A stretch of 64,000 bases of DNA. It comes from Haliscomenobacter sp965225875 (GTDB taxonomy: Bacteria; Bacteroidota; Bacteroidia; Chitinophagales; Saprospiraceae). The stretch spans positions 2,294,001 through 2,358,000 of the forward strand of contig NZ_CBDDBS010000002.1 of assembly GCF_965225875.1 (NCBI RefSeq), given 5' to 3'. Made by a program: the position numbers and the translations under genes. The notes beneath the pieces were generated by a model. The model ran no database searches and had not been told where the DNA came from. It saw only the letters and a list, made by a program, of their open reading frames with translations. Each line of letters opens with the position of its first letter. Within the stretch, counting starts at the first letter, position 1. This document shows, one piece after another, positions 43,995-52,825 of the stretch.

Positions 43995-45512
43995 ATGACA
44001 GACCTGAAAGAGTTTGCCCAGGTTATTGATGGGTACAAATTGCGCCAAATTGAAGTGCTGACCAGGCCCCTTCGCACAGGAGCACAAGAAACACGTTACA
44101 AAATCATGTATCATGCCCTCGCGGAAGGACAGGTACGCAATAAAGCTGAAGCTGCCAAATTGTTGGGATTGGACGCAAAAGGCCGTCCCTTCCGACGGTT
44201 TTTAATGGAATTCCGACGGCGTTTGTTTGCTCCAATTCTGTTTTTGGATACCGAGAATAGTCCAAACTTCAACCCCACCCAAAAAGCCAATTTTGAGTGC
44301 CTGCGCAAACTCGCCACTTTTCAAACCCTCGTGTACCGCCACTGCCCTGAAAACGCCTGCATTCTTGCCAAAACGATCATCGAATTGGCCATAAACAATG
44401 ACGTTACTCTAGTCGCGCTCGAAATGGCCACTTTTTTGAAACGCTACTATGTCGAACGGGTGCCGGATTCGGCACAATACCTCTATTACAAGGAATATGT
44501 AGAAAGATTGCGCCTGGACTGGGTAGCTGAAAACAAGGCCATGGAGAGTTATCAGGCCGTCATTGCCCCAGCCGTAAAATCTAAATCAACCCAGTTACAA
44601 ATCTCCCGGCGGGCGCAGGCTTTGGTGGATTCATTGTCAGTTTATAAAGAAAAATGCAACACCATCATCTTTGTAAGTGGGTATTATGCCACGAAGTACA
44701 TCGGGGAAATGTCAAGATTCCATTGGCATGATGCCATTGCGGTTTGTGACGAAGCGATCCGTATTTTGGATGAAAAATCATGTACTTCGCCGCGGATCAT
44801 GGCTGTTTTTAAAGTCCATAAAGTGATCTGCCTGACCATGTTGGATCGATATGTCGAAGCTTTACAATTGAACTCCGAAGTCATTCAAGCTGAAATAGAG
44901 GGATCAAGGAATTGGTTCTTGTATCTGGACAACCAAATGCTCGTTTCACTAAAAGCTACCAATTACCAATTTGCCTATGAGGCCGCTATAAAAATATACT
45001 CGAATAAAAATTTTGCCGCAATGCCGGAATCCATCAAAGAGTCCTGGACCCTTTTGGCTGCTTATTTGATTTTAGCACATCGCAATCAATTGATCAATCC
45101 TGATATTCCACTTGAAAAAGTCTTGAATTTTAAGTTGAGTAGGTTTTTGAATCAAGTACCCAACTACTCCAAGGACAAAAAAGGGCTGAATGTTCCCATT
45201 CTGATTGCCCAGTTTTTATTCTTGTTGCAAGCAAAGGAATTTGACGAAGCACATAATAAATTGATTGCACTACGAAAATATCGAGTAAAACATTTCAACA
45301 CCGAAGACGGATACTATCGTACCCAACTATTCATTAGGATGTTATGCTCGGTGGTTGGGACCTCTTTTACTAAAAAAATGTTTCTGAAAAAAACATCAGA
45401 TATGATCAAAACCGTCACTCAAATTCCCAAAGGTCACCCTGACCAACATTTTAAAATCGAAATCATTCCCTATGAGGTCTTGTGGCAATGGGTTCTGAAT
45501 TACCTGGACTAG
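43995..45512 (+). CDS. Helical repeat protein of unknown function (paralogue 2)
   Basis: A 505-residue protein of the same plan as the gene before it: LFLDTENSPNFNP aligns in position with the LFLDLTQEDHYDP segment of its partner, and MAVFKVHKVICLTMLDRYVEALQ is a similar helical-repeat block. An N-terminal part, NKAEAAKLLGLDAKGRPFRRFL, could form a helix-turn-helix-like fold. The central part is rich in helices. No membrane segment, signal or known active site is visible. It ends an apparent two-gene operon. Confidence 0.75.
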   Translation: MTDLKEFAQVIDGYKLRQIEVLTRPLRTGAQETRYKIMYHALAEGQVRNKAEAAKLLGLDAKGRPFRRFLMEFRRRLFAPILFLDTENSPNFNPTQKANFECLRKLATFQTLVYRHCPENACILAKTIIELAINNDVTLVALEMATFLKRYYVERVPDSAQYLYYKEYVERLRLDWVAENKAMESYQAVIAPAVKSKSTQLQISRRAQALVDSLSVYKEKCNTIIFVSGYYATKYIGEMSRFHWHDAIAVCDEAIRILDEKSCTSPRIMAVFKVHKVICLTMLDRYVEALQLNSEVIQAEIEGSRNWFLYLDNQMLVSLKATNYQFAYEAAIKIYSNKNFAAMPESIKESWTLLAAYLILAHRNQLINPDIPLEKVLNFKLSRFLNQVPNYSKDKKGLNVPILIAQFLFLLQAKEFDEAHNKLIALRKYRVKHFNTEDGYYRTQLFIRMLCSVVGTSFTKKMFLKKTSDMIKTVTQIPKGHPDQHFKIEIIPYEVLWQWVLNYLD

Positions 45513-45581
45513 GGGTCGCTTTAGATATGTTAATCCACTACGCTGAACGGCCATCTCCGCTTGGGAGACAGCCGCCATTGT

Positions 45582-45734
45582 TCATAGGATTAAATCAAGT
45601 TCTATCCCTGTCCGATTTAAGACTATTTGGGGAGGGCCTGTGTCATGCTGTAATCCAAATGAATCCAATAATTCACCTTCTTTCAATAGCTGGTAAATCA
45701 ACATAGCCATTGCATCAATACGTAAAGTTTTCAT
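45582..45734 (-). CDS. Possible 50-residue small protein
   Basis: The frame MKTLRIDAMAMLIYQLLKEG ... LNRTGIELDLIL runs 50 codons from ATG 45734 to TGA 45582. It has a plausible helical start and ordinary codon use. Nothing further supports translation, and no partner gene is adjacent, so it remains a weak call. Confidence 0.25.
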   Translation of the reverse strand: MKTLRIDAMAMLIYQLLKEGELLDSFGLQHDTGPPQIVLNRTGIELDLIL

Positions 45735-46394
45735 AGCTTGATATTTTGGGTTTGAGAAAAAGCGTAATTACAATAGCAAATCTATCTATTAACCTTCACC
45801 CAGTCACGTCACTTTTACAAAATCCGGCACAGGTCATATTTTGGACTTTGCCCCAAAACGACGGATAGTGACCAACCCAAAAAAAGAGAATTGACCCTGT
45901 TTCCCATCGAAAATTGAAATCTAATCAAAAGGGGAAAATAAAAGATAGGGCAAAATCGTAGGAGAATAAGGCTGTTTAAATCTTGTTAAATATTGTTAGT
46001 CAAATAATTAATACTTCTTATTTCAAAAAAACACACATAAACTGACCTGTCTTTTTGAGCGGTAAAACGTTACTGATGCTGGGCGAATTTTACACGTACT
46101 TTGTTGTACAAACAAACACAGAGGGAAGAAAATGCTTCCCCATAAGTTCCTTCTTAATACCTGTTGCCAAAATCCGAAGCGTAGCCCAAGGGCTACGCTT
46201 TTCCACAAGCGAGTTGATATGCCCAACGATAGAACACCATAAGTTTTTTGATTTTGTACAATATAACACTGTAAATATAGTGTTTATATTATTCACAAAG
46301 GGGTCCAAATGTAGCGTTTTTTGTCATTGATTTTGTTCCCGCTACAAATGGATCCCTTTTTTTATTGTTTGAATTTCAATACAGTACGCTTCTT
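45735..46394. other. Structured intergenic region
   Basis: The gap of about 880 bases between the two-gene operon and the MutS-like gene has, apart from the small frame above, no credible coding sequence. It contains three successive hairpins: AAGCGTAGCC/GGCTACGCTT at 46177-46200, AATATAACACT/AGTGTTTATATT at 46260-46290, and an imperfect 20-base stem at 46297-46359 followed by TTTTTTTATTG on the plus strand. The last looks like a terminator for a plus-strand transcript that no annotated gene explains, so a small RNA is possible. Confidence 0.4.
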
Positions 46395-48185
46395 TTAGTC
46401 CACTCCAATCCCCATCCGTCGCATCAATAAAGAGGCATTAAAACTTTGGCTTATACCGGGTTTTAAGGTATAATCAAAGTGCAACTCATCCCCCTGGATA
46501 TCCACTTCCATACACAGGTTTTGAATCAAACCCGGGTTTTCCGCTTCCATTGCGGTAAGTTCCAGATCATGGGTGGCGATGAAGCCAGCACTACCATGGC
46601 GCAACAACTGTAACATCAGTGCCCGTGAACCCTGGTGTCGATCGCGGGAATTGGTCCCTTTCAAAATTTCATCCAAAAGAAAAAACACCCCAGTGCTCTG
46701 GCCTTCTTGCGCAATTACTGCATCAAGCATGGCCCGCAAACGGCGCAACTCAGCATAAAAAGAGGAGGCACTGGCCGAGAGGTCATCCTGTGTACGCATA
46801 CCCGTAAACACCAACAAGGGCGGCATACTCATAGCCTGTGCACATACTGGTGCGCCCATTTGTGCCAAGACCAGATTGACCCCCAGGCTACGCAACCAAG
46901 TGCTTTTCCCCGCCATGTTGGAGCCAGTAAGCAATTTCAAGTGGCGTTGGGTGGGCATCTTTAAGTCGTTGCCAATGCGGCGATTGCCCGGGATCAAAGG
47001 ATGACCCAATTGTTTGGCCGACAGGCTAGCTTCTGAGTGGAGTACCGGGAAAGCCCAATCTGGCTGGTTGTAGTGCAAGTTGGCCAGGCTATTCAATGCA
47101 TCCATTGCACCCAGGGCAGCAAACCAGTGGTGCAGGTCCGCGCGGTGTTCGGCCTTCCATTTTTCCAGTTGATACACCCATTGCAAATCCCATACCCCGA
47201 TCAGGTTGAGCAAAATGGCAAAAGGGTTATTGCGCACATTGAGTTGCCCCAGATAGTAGGACAGCTGGTTGATGGCCCGGGAGGCACCAAATTGAGCTTC
47301 GGTATTGCGAAAAGCGCCCCGCATGTTTTGCAACAATGGCGTTTCGACCTCCAGCTTTTCGATTTGCTGGATCAATACTGCGTAACGCTGCAACCAGCTC
47401 TCGGCTTTCCCAGTGTATTCGAGGGTAAGATTGACTTGTTCAAAGGTTTGGCGCAACAGCAAAACCGCTGGTAAAATAAGGATAAAAACCAGGCCAAAAG
47501 GGAAATTGGGCAAAATCACAATCAAGCCGGCCACCGCCCAGATGGGCAATAGCCACAATGCCCAACGCATCCATTTTTTGCCAAATACAAAAAAGGGTAA
47601 GTCCATCCATTTTTGCAAGGCTAATTGATAGGCTGGTTCATCCGTTTGAGCCATCCCGTAAGCCCTAAAATGTTGCCGCCAATCCAGTTGAGGGGCCAAT
47701 TCCTGGATGGCCTTTTGGCGTTCGAGTACTACTTCGGGTGTGGCCGCATCTTTTAACCACTCGGCCAATTGATTGCTACCTGCTGCCGTGACCGTCCGGT
47801 TGCAAAATTGGAAAATCGAATAGGGGCCAAACAAGTCTAGATCGCCGGAATAGGGGTGCAGTGGATCAGCGTACTGCTCCCCATTGGGGAATTCCGAAAA
47901 ATGGTAGTCCAGCGCGGCCTGTTCTTGCCGATTGACTTCCGCCAGATGCCGATTGTGTTGTTCCGCTTCCTGTACCTTGCGGTGCCGCAGGATCATCCAC
48001 AAAAAAAGTGCAATGGCCAAAATCGTCCAACTCAGCGCTAAACTCCAGTGCTGCTGGGCCAAAAAAATGATCAAAGCAATGGCAAAAACGAAGTACACTA
48101 AGCGCCCCAAGGAGAGCAAGTTGTAGCGTTTTTTCAATTGATCGGCCGCTTGCCGAAACTGTTTCTCTCTTTCCTGATAATTCAT
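46395..48185 (-). CDS. Membrane-associated MutS-like ATPase
   Basis: This is a MutS-superfamily protein with an ABC ATPase domain but no mismatch-binding N-terminal domain. The C-terminal core has Walker A GSNMAGKSTWLR (about residues 420-431), FFLLDEILKGTNSRDR as Walker B and THDLELT as the signature histidine. The N-terminal third has four hydrophobic membrane segments (from LVYFVFAIALIIFLA to FGLVFILILPAVLLLRQ). It belongs to the group of membrane MutS-like proteins widespread in Bacteroidota. A role in DNA repair is not supported by its architecture; its true role is unknown. Length of 596 is normal for the group. Confidence 0.83.
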   Translation of the reverse strand: MNYQEREKQFRQAADQLKKRYNLLSLGRLVYFVFAIALIIFLAQQHWSLALSWTILAIALFLWMILRHRKVQEAEQHNRHLAEVNRQEQAALDYHFSEFPNGEQYADPLHPYSGDLDLFGPYSIFQFCNRTVTAAGSNQLAEWLKDAATPEVVLERQKAIQELAPQLDWRQHFRAYGMAQTDEPAYQLALQKWMDLPFFVFGKKWMRWALWLLPIWAVAGLIVILPNFPFGLVFILILPAVLLLRQTFEQVNLTLEYTGKAESWLQRYAVLIQQIEKLEVETPLLQNMRGAFRNTEAQFGASRAINQLSYYLGQLNVRNNPFAILLNLIGVWDLQWVYQLEKWKAEHRADLHHWFAALGAMDALNSLANLHYNQPDWAFPVLHSEASLSAKQLGHPLIPGNRRIGNDLKMPTQRHLKLLTGSNMAGKSTWLRSLGVNLVLAQMGAPVCAQAMSMPPLLVFTGMRTQDDLSASASSFYAELRRLRAMLDAVIAQEGQSTGVFFLLDEILKGTNSRDRHQGSRALMLQLLRHGSAGFIATHDLELTAMEAENPGLIQNLCMEVDIQGDELHFDYTLKPGISQSFNASLLMRRMGIGVD

Positions 48186-48225
48186 ATTGCGAATATTCGC
48201 TGGAAAAAACTATTTTTAACCCGGT

Positions 48226-49713
48226 ATGAGTACAAAAGCACAAAACGAACGGATTCTTTTCGGCTTGAAGGTAAAACAACTTCGACAGCATTTGAACCTA
48301 TCTTTCGCAGATTTATCGGAGAAGGCAGGGATGTCGGTGTCATACCTCAACGAAATTGAAAAGGGGAAAAAATACCCCAAAGGAGAAAAAATCCAAACCC
48401 TGGCCAAAGCCTTAAACGTGGCCCCCCAGGATTTGACCTCATTTGACGTAGATGAAAGTTTAGCACCCGTCCACGATTTGCTGCAATCCAATTTTTTAAA
48501 CGAACTCCCTTTGGAGCGTTTCGGCATCGATTTGGCTAAAGTAGTCGAAATCATTGCTGGTGCTCCTTCGCGGGTAGGGGCATTTATTTCCACCTTGCTC
48601 GAGTTGTCGCGCAATTACGCCTTGCGGCAGGAGCATTTTTATTTCAGTGCCCTGCGCTCTTACCTGGAACTGAACAACAACTACTTTGACGGACTCGAAA
48701 AAGCGGCCGATCAGTTTCTATTGGAGTTCCAGATACCCGCCAAACGTCCTTTGACCGGCGAAAAGCTGCGCAATATCCTGGAAGAAAAATACGACTACAT
48801 CATCCACGAAAACGGTCTGGACCGTTATCCCGAGTTGCAGCATTTGCGCTCGCTGTTTATCCCCAAGCGCAAGGAATTGCTCCTGAGTAGTAAACTTTCA
48901 CCCATTCAGCGGACTTTTGAGTACGGCAAAGAATTGGGCTTCCAATTTCTCAACATCAAGGAACGGGCCTATACTTCTTCCATTTTGCGGGGTCGTACCT
49001 TCGAGGAGGTATTGAATCACTCGCAGGCCATTTATTTTTCCGTAGCGCTGCACCTGCCACTCAAAGCCATCGTACAGGACTTGGAGTTGTTTTTCCAGCG
49101 TAAAACATGGGATAGTGAAGCTTTCCAGGACATCATGCGCAAGTACGATGCGACGCCAGAGATGTTTTACCATCGCTTGACCAATTTGCTGCCAGGCTTT
49201 TTTGGCATTCGCAAATTGTTCTTTTTGCGCTTTGTACACGATCCCACTCAAAACAGTTTCGACGTCGACAAAGAGCTGCACCTCAATCACAAACACCATC
49301 CGCATGGCAATGGCATTTATGAACACTATTGTCGGCGTTGGGTATCCATTGACTTGTTGCAAGAACTGGCGCAACTCAAATCAGTGGGCAAACCCAGTGA
49401 GTTGTTGATCCGGCCTCAAATTTCACACTACCTCAATACCTCCGACAAATACTTGTGCATTACGGTTGCACGTCCCTCCTATCCTTCACCCAATAAAAAT
49501 GTGAGTGTGACCATTGGTTTACTGATCGATGATGAACTGCGCGCTAAAGTGCAGTTTTTGAACGATCCAAACATCCCTAGTCGTGAAGTACATACCACTT
49601 GCGAGCGCTGTCCACTCGAAAATTGTGTCGAACGCGCGGCAGAACCCTCGATTGTCCAGAAAAAGCAGCAATTTCAACAAATCCAGGAGCGTTTGAATAA
49701 GTTACTGAGTTAG
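48226..49713 (+). CDS. XRE-family regulator with ScfR/RamB-type fatty-acyl sensing region
   Basis: Residues 10-70 form an XRE helix-turn-helix (KVKQLRQHLNLSFADLSEKAGMSVSYLNEIEKGKKYP). The following 400 residues are the long C-terminal region of RamB/ScfR-type regulators (DUF2083/IrrE-like), ending with TCERCPLENCVERAAEPS, a CxxC...C motif found in this family. Such factors bind acyl-CoA or propionate-derived ligands and control glyoxylate or short-chain fatty acid metabolism. It is divergent from the MutS-like gene and lies upstream of DPP IV. Direct targets here are unknown. Confidence 0.83.
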   Translation: MSTKAQNERILFGLKVKQLRQHLNLSFADLSEKAGMSVSYLNEIEKGKKYPKGEKIQTLAKALNVAPQDLTSFDVDESLAPVHDLLQSNFLNELPLERFGIDLAKVVEIIAGAPSRVGAFISTLLELSRNYALRQEHFYFSALRSYLELNNNYFDGLEKAADQFLLEFQIPAKRPLTGEKLRNILEEKYDYIIHENGLDRYPELQHLRSLFIPKRKELLLSSKLSPIQRTFEYGKELGFQFLNIKERAYTSSILRGRTFEEVLNHSQAIYFSVALHLPLKAIVQDLELFFQRKTWDSEAFQDIMRKYDATPEMFYHRLTNLLPGFFGIRKLFFLRFVHDPTQNSFDVDKELHLNHKHHPHGNGIYEHYCRRWVSIDLLQELAQLKSVGKPSELLIRPQISHYLNTSDKYLCITVARPSYPSPNKNVSVTIGLLIDDELRAKVQFLNDPNIPSREVHTTCERCPLENCVERAAEPSIVQKKQQFQQIQERLNKLLS

Positions 49714-49755
49714 TTTTGCACCACCAGTAATTTATTACAACAAAACACGAAAAAA

Positions 49756-52038
49756 ATGTTCAAGCATTTACTGTTTGTCACCCTGAGCTGTTTGTCCTTA
49801 CTCACACTACAGGCTCAAAAGGCCATTACTCTGGAAGATATTTGGAAAAAATACACGTTCTCTACGCGTAGTGTACCCGGCTTTACTTTTCAGAATGACG
49901 GTCGCCATTACACTAAATTGGACCGCAACAAAATTGTGCAATTGGATCTGACCACCGGGGCGGCCACCGCTACCATTCTCGATCCGGCCACCTTGAGCAA
50001 CAACGTCCAAATTGAAGAATACCAGTTTAGTGCCGACGAAAGCAAAATCCTGCTGGCTACTGGCATTGAACCGATTTATCGGCACTCCAGCAGGGCTACC
50101 TTTTATGTGTACGACCGCAGTCAAAAACAGTTGACTCCTTTATTTGCTGAAGGAAAAGTCATGTACGCCAGTTTTTCTCCCAAAGCGGACAAGGTGGCTT
50201 TTGTGTACAAAAACAACCTGTATTACAAGGACTTGACTTCGGGTAAAACCACCCAAATCACTAAGGATGGTGCCCTTAACGCCATCATCAATGGCGCTAC
50301 GGACTGGGTATACGAGGAAGAATTTTCGATGGATAAAGGTTTCGCCTGGTCGCCCGACGGCAGCAGCATTGCCTTTTTCCGCTTCGACGAGCAAGAGGTG
50401 CCCCAATTTACCTTGACCAATTTTGAAGCGGGCATGTATCCCGATTACGTGACCTTTAAGTATCCTAAAGTTGGCGAAAAAAACTCGAAAGTTGGCATCC
50501 ACATTTACAATCTGAGCACAGGCCGGACCGTAAAAACCGAAACCGACCCTGCCACCGAATACATCCCCCGCATCAAATGGACCAATGACCCCAACAAACT
50601 CAGTATCTTTTTGCTGAACCGCCACCAAAACCAACTGGACCTGGTATTTGCGGATGCCACCACGGGCAAAACCCAACTCATCCTGCAAGAAGACAGCAAA
50701 TACTACGTGGACATCCACGACAACCTCAGTTTTTTGCAGGATGGCAAACACTTCATCTGGACCAGCGAAATGGATGGCTGGAATCACCTCTACCTTTACG
50801 ACCTTAGCGGCAATATGGTGCGTCAAATCACCAGCGGCAAATGGGAAGTGAGCAGTTATTATGGGGTGGATGAAAAAACGGGGACCCTGTATTACCAGGC
50901 AGCTGAAAACTCGGCACTGGAGCGGCAGGTGTACCAAATTGGATTGGACGGCAAAAACAAAAAGGCGCTGTTTGCTGAAAAAGGCTGGGCCGAGGCTCAA
51001 TTTAGTCCTACGTTTTCCTATTATGTGATCGATCATTCCACGGCCAATTCACCAAGTACCTACACCGTTTTTGACCAAAAAGGCATCAAGGTTCGGGTTA
51101 TTGAGGACAATGTTTTTGTCAAAAACCTGCAAAAGGAGTACAACGTACAACCCGTAGAGTTTTTTGCCTTCAAATCTCGCGCAGGTGTAGACCTCAATGG
51201 CTGGATGATCAAACCTGCCAATTTTGACCCAACTAAAAAACACCCCGTTCTGATGTTCCTCTACGGCGGTCCCGGCAGCCAAGAGGTGAAAGACAGTTGG
51301 CGTGGCCAGAATTACTGGTGGTTCCAACTATTGGCCCAAAAAGGATACATCGTTGCTTGTGTAGACAATCGTGGTACGGGTGGCCGCGGTGAAGAATTTA
51401 AAAAAATGACCTACCTGCAATTGGGCAAATACGAAACAGAAGACCAAATCGACGCCGCCAAATACCTGGGCAATTTGAGGTATGTAGACCAGGGTAAGAT
51501 TGGCATTTTTGGCTGGAGTTATGGTGGCTACATGTCTTCGCTTTGTTTGTTCAAAGGCGCGGGTACTTTCAAAGCCGCCATTGCAGTGGCGCCGGTGACC
51601 AACTGGAAATGGTACGACAACATCTACACCGAGCGCTACATGCGCACCGTCCAAGAAAACCCCAATGGGTATAAAGACAATTCTCCGATCAACTTTGTGG
51701 ACCAACTGAACGGAGAATACCTGCTGGTACACGGAATGGGCGACGACAATGTTCATTTTCAACACACCGCCGAACTGGTCAATGCCCTGGTAGATGCCGA
51801 CAAACAGTACGACACCTATTTTTACCCCAACCGCAACCATGGCATTTATGGCGGCAATACCCGCTTTCACTTGTACACCAAAATGACGCAATTTCTGGAC
51901 GATAAACTGAAAGGACCGGAGCAAAAACCCAATGGTGCTTATGCTCGTGAGGCACTGGACCGGGATTTGACCAAATACCGCCAGCAACCGATCAAGCCGA
52001 GAACCACGCAGCAGCAGCCACCGCAAATCAAACAATAA
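49756..52038 (+). CDS. Prolyl dipeptidyl peptidase IV (S9B)
   Basis: This secreted serine peptidase removes X-Pro dipeptides. After a signal peptide (MFKHLLFVTLSCLSLLTLQAQ) comes the DPP IV beta-propeller (DPPIV_N; WVYEEEFSMDKGFAWSPDGS is its substrate-binding double-Glu loop, EEE/EF). The alpha/beta-hydrolase domain carries the triad: S at about 587 in GWSYGGYMSS, D at about 661 in GMGDDNVH and H at about 695 in NRNHGI. 760 residues is normal. The tail after the hydrolase domain is proline/glutamine rich. It is probably periplasmic. It follows the XRE regulator by 42 bases in the same direction. Confidence 0.95.
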   Translation: MFKHLLFVTLSCLSLLTLQAQKAITLEDIWKKYTFSTRSVPGFTFQNDGRHYTKLDRNKIVQLDLTTGAATATILDPATLSNNVQIEEYQFSADESKILLATGIEPIYRHSSRATFYVYDRSQKQLTPLFAEGKVMYASFSPKADKVAFVYKNNLYYKDLTSGKTTQITKDGALNAIINGATDWVYEEEFSMDKGFAWSPDGSSIAFFRFDEQEVPQFTLTNFEAGMYPDYVTFKYPKVGEKNSKVGIHIYNLSTGRTVKTETDPATEYIPRIKWTNDPNKLSIFLLNRHQNQLDLVFADATTGKTQLILQEDSKYYVDIHDNLSFLQDGKHFIWTSEMDGWNHLYLYDLSGNMVRQITSGKWEVSSYYGVDEKTGTLYYQAAENSALERQVYQIGLDGKNKKALFAEKGWAEAQFSPTFSYYVIDHSTANSPSTYTVFDQKGIKVRVIEDNVFVKNLQKEYNVQPVEFFAFKSRAGVDLNGWMIKPANFDPTKKHPVLMFLYGGPGSQEVKDSWRGQNYWWFQLLAQKGYIVACVDNRGTGGRGEEFKKMTYLQLGKYETEDQIDAAKYLGNLRYVDQGKIGIFGWSYGGYMSSLCLFKGAGTFKAAIAVAPVTNWKWYDNIYTERYMRTVQENPNGYKDNSPINFVDQLNGEYLLVHGMGDDNVHFQHTAELVNALVDADKQYDTYFYPNRNHGIYGGNTRFHLYTKMTQFLDDKLKGPEQKPNGAYAREALDRDLTKYRQQPIKPRTTQQQPPQIKQ

Positions 52039-52065
52039 TACAGAAGAAGGGCATACTGTTGGACG

Positions 52066-52153
52066 TTTTTTTTGCGCCACAAAGACACGAAGACACAAAG
52101 TGGTTAATCTGCAAGTTTTCGCTTAGTGCCTTTGGGCCTTTGTGGCAAAAAAA
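52066..52153. repeat. Intergenic palindrome of the CACAAAGG family
   Basis: TTTTTTTTGCGCCACAAAG at 52066 pairs with CTTTGTGGCAAAAAAA at 52138. CACAAAG-type direct repeats stand on the left and CTTTGG-type units on the right. It resembles the element at 6601-6737 in both arms and motif and lies 28 bases after the DPP IV stop. Confidence 0.75.
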
Positions 52154-52262
52154 TAAAAATGCCTTGTAGTATGTTAGAATGGAACTTTCCAGTACCTGAC
52201 AGGTTATATTTGCAGCCAGCGAGCGCATTCTTGCGCTCGCTGGCCCAAAAGTTTGGAGAACA

Positions 52263-52724
52263 ATGAAAAAGAAAGCCGCTCCGGAAATTGTGAATCGCCG
52301 GGCAACCTTTGAATACCATTTTGAAAGTCGCTTCGAGGCAGGAATTGCCTTGATGGGGACCGAAATTAAATCCTACCGGGCTGGGCACCTCAACCTGAGC
52401 GACGCCTATTGTGTGTTTGATAAAGGTGAGTTGTACATCCACAATTTATACATCGCCGAGTACGAAAACGGCACTTATTCCAACCACGTCCCCCGTCGCT
52501 TGCGCAAACTGCTCTTGCGCCGCCAGGAATTGCGCAAACTGGAGCGCAAATCGAGTGAAAAAGGTTACACCATTGTGCCTTACCGCGTGTATTTGAGTGA
52601 AAGAGGTTTTGTAAAAGTGGAAATTGCCCTGGCTCAGGGTAAAAAATCTTACGACAAGCGGGACTCCATTCGGGAAAAAGACAACAAGCGGGAATTGGAT
52701 CGGCTTAAAAAAATCAAGCTTTAA
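52263..52724 (+). CDS. smpB: SsrA-binding protein
   Basis: SmpB partners tmRNA in rescuing stalled ribosomes. The 153-residue chain has the expected oligonucleotide-binding fold: APEIVNRRATFEYHFESRFEAGIALMGTEIKS at the start, HNLYIAEY in the middle and the basic C-terminal tail KKSYDKRDSIREKDNKRELD. No tmRNA gene was found nearby. The ATG at 52263 gives the normal N-terminus. Confidence 0.96.
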   Translation: MKKKAAPEIVNRRATFEYHFESRFEAGIALMGTEIKSYRAGHLNLSDAYCVFDKGELYIHNLYIAEYENGTYSNHVPRRLRKLLLRRQELRKLERKSSEKGYTIVPYRVYLSERGFVKVEIALAQGKKSYDKRDSIREKDNKRELDRLKKIKL

Positions 52725-52756
52725 GAAACAGGTTCTAAACTTCAATTTTGTCGCAT

Positions 52757-52776
52757 ATTCCATTTTTTGTCCCCGA
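52757..52776 (+). promoter_or_regulatory. ATTCCRTTTTTTGTCCCC motif, copy 1
   Basis: ATTCCATTTTTTGTCCCC lies about 50 bases before the TolC start. The same 18-base core with one change (G for A) recurs at 58664 and 62476, each before a cysteine-rich peptide gene. It is a probable promoter or regulator site; here the downstream TTTATTTGTWTAGA part is not conserved. Confidence 0.55.
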
Positions 52777-52825
52777 CAGACCTTAATTTTCCGCATCTTG
52801 TTGCTCGGAAAAATTAAATGATCGG

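Noticed and set aside
46271..46290. NrdR-box-like ACACT/AGTGT palindrome
   Set aside because: Spacing is 18 rather than 16 bases and no ribonucleotide reductase or other gene starts there; treated as part of a hairpin group.
50140..51036. Minus-strand frame of 298 codons opposite DPP IV
   Set aside because: It lies wholly inside the DPP IV gene, which has an intact catalytic triad.
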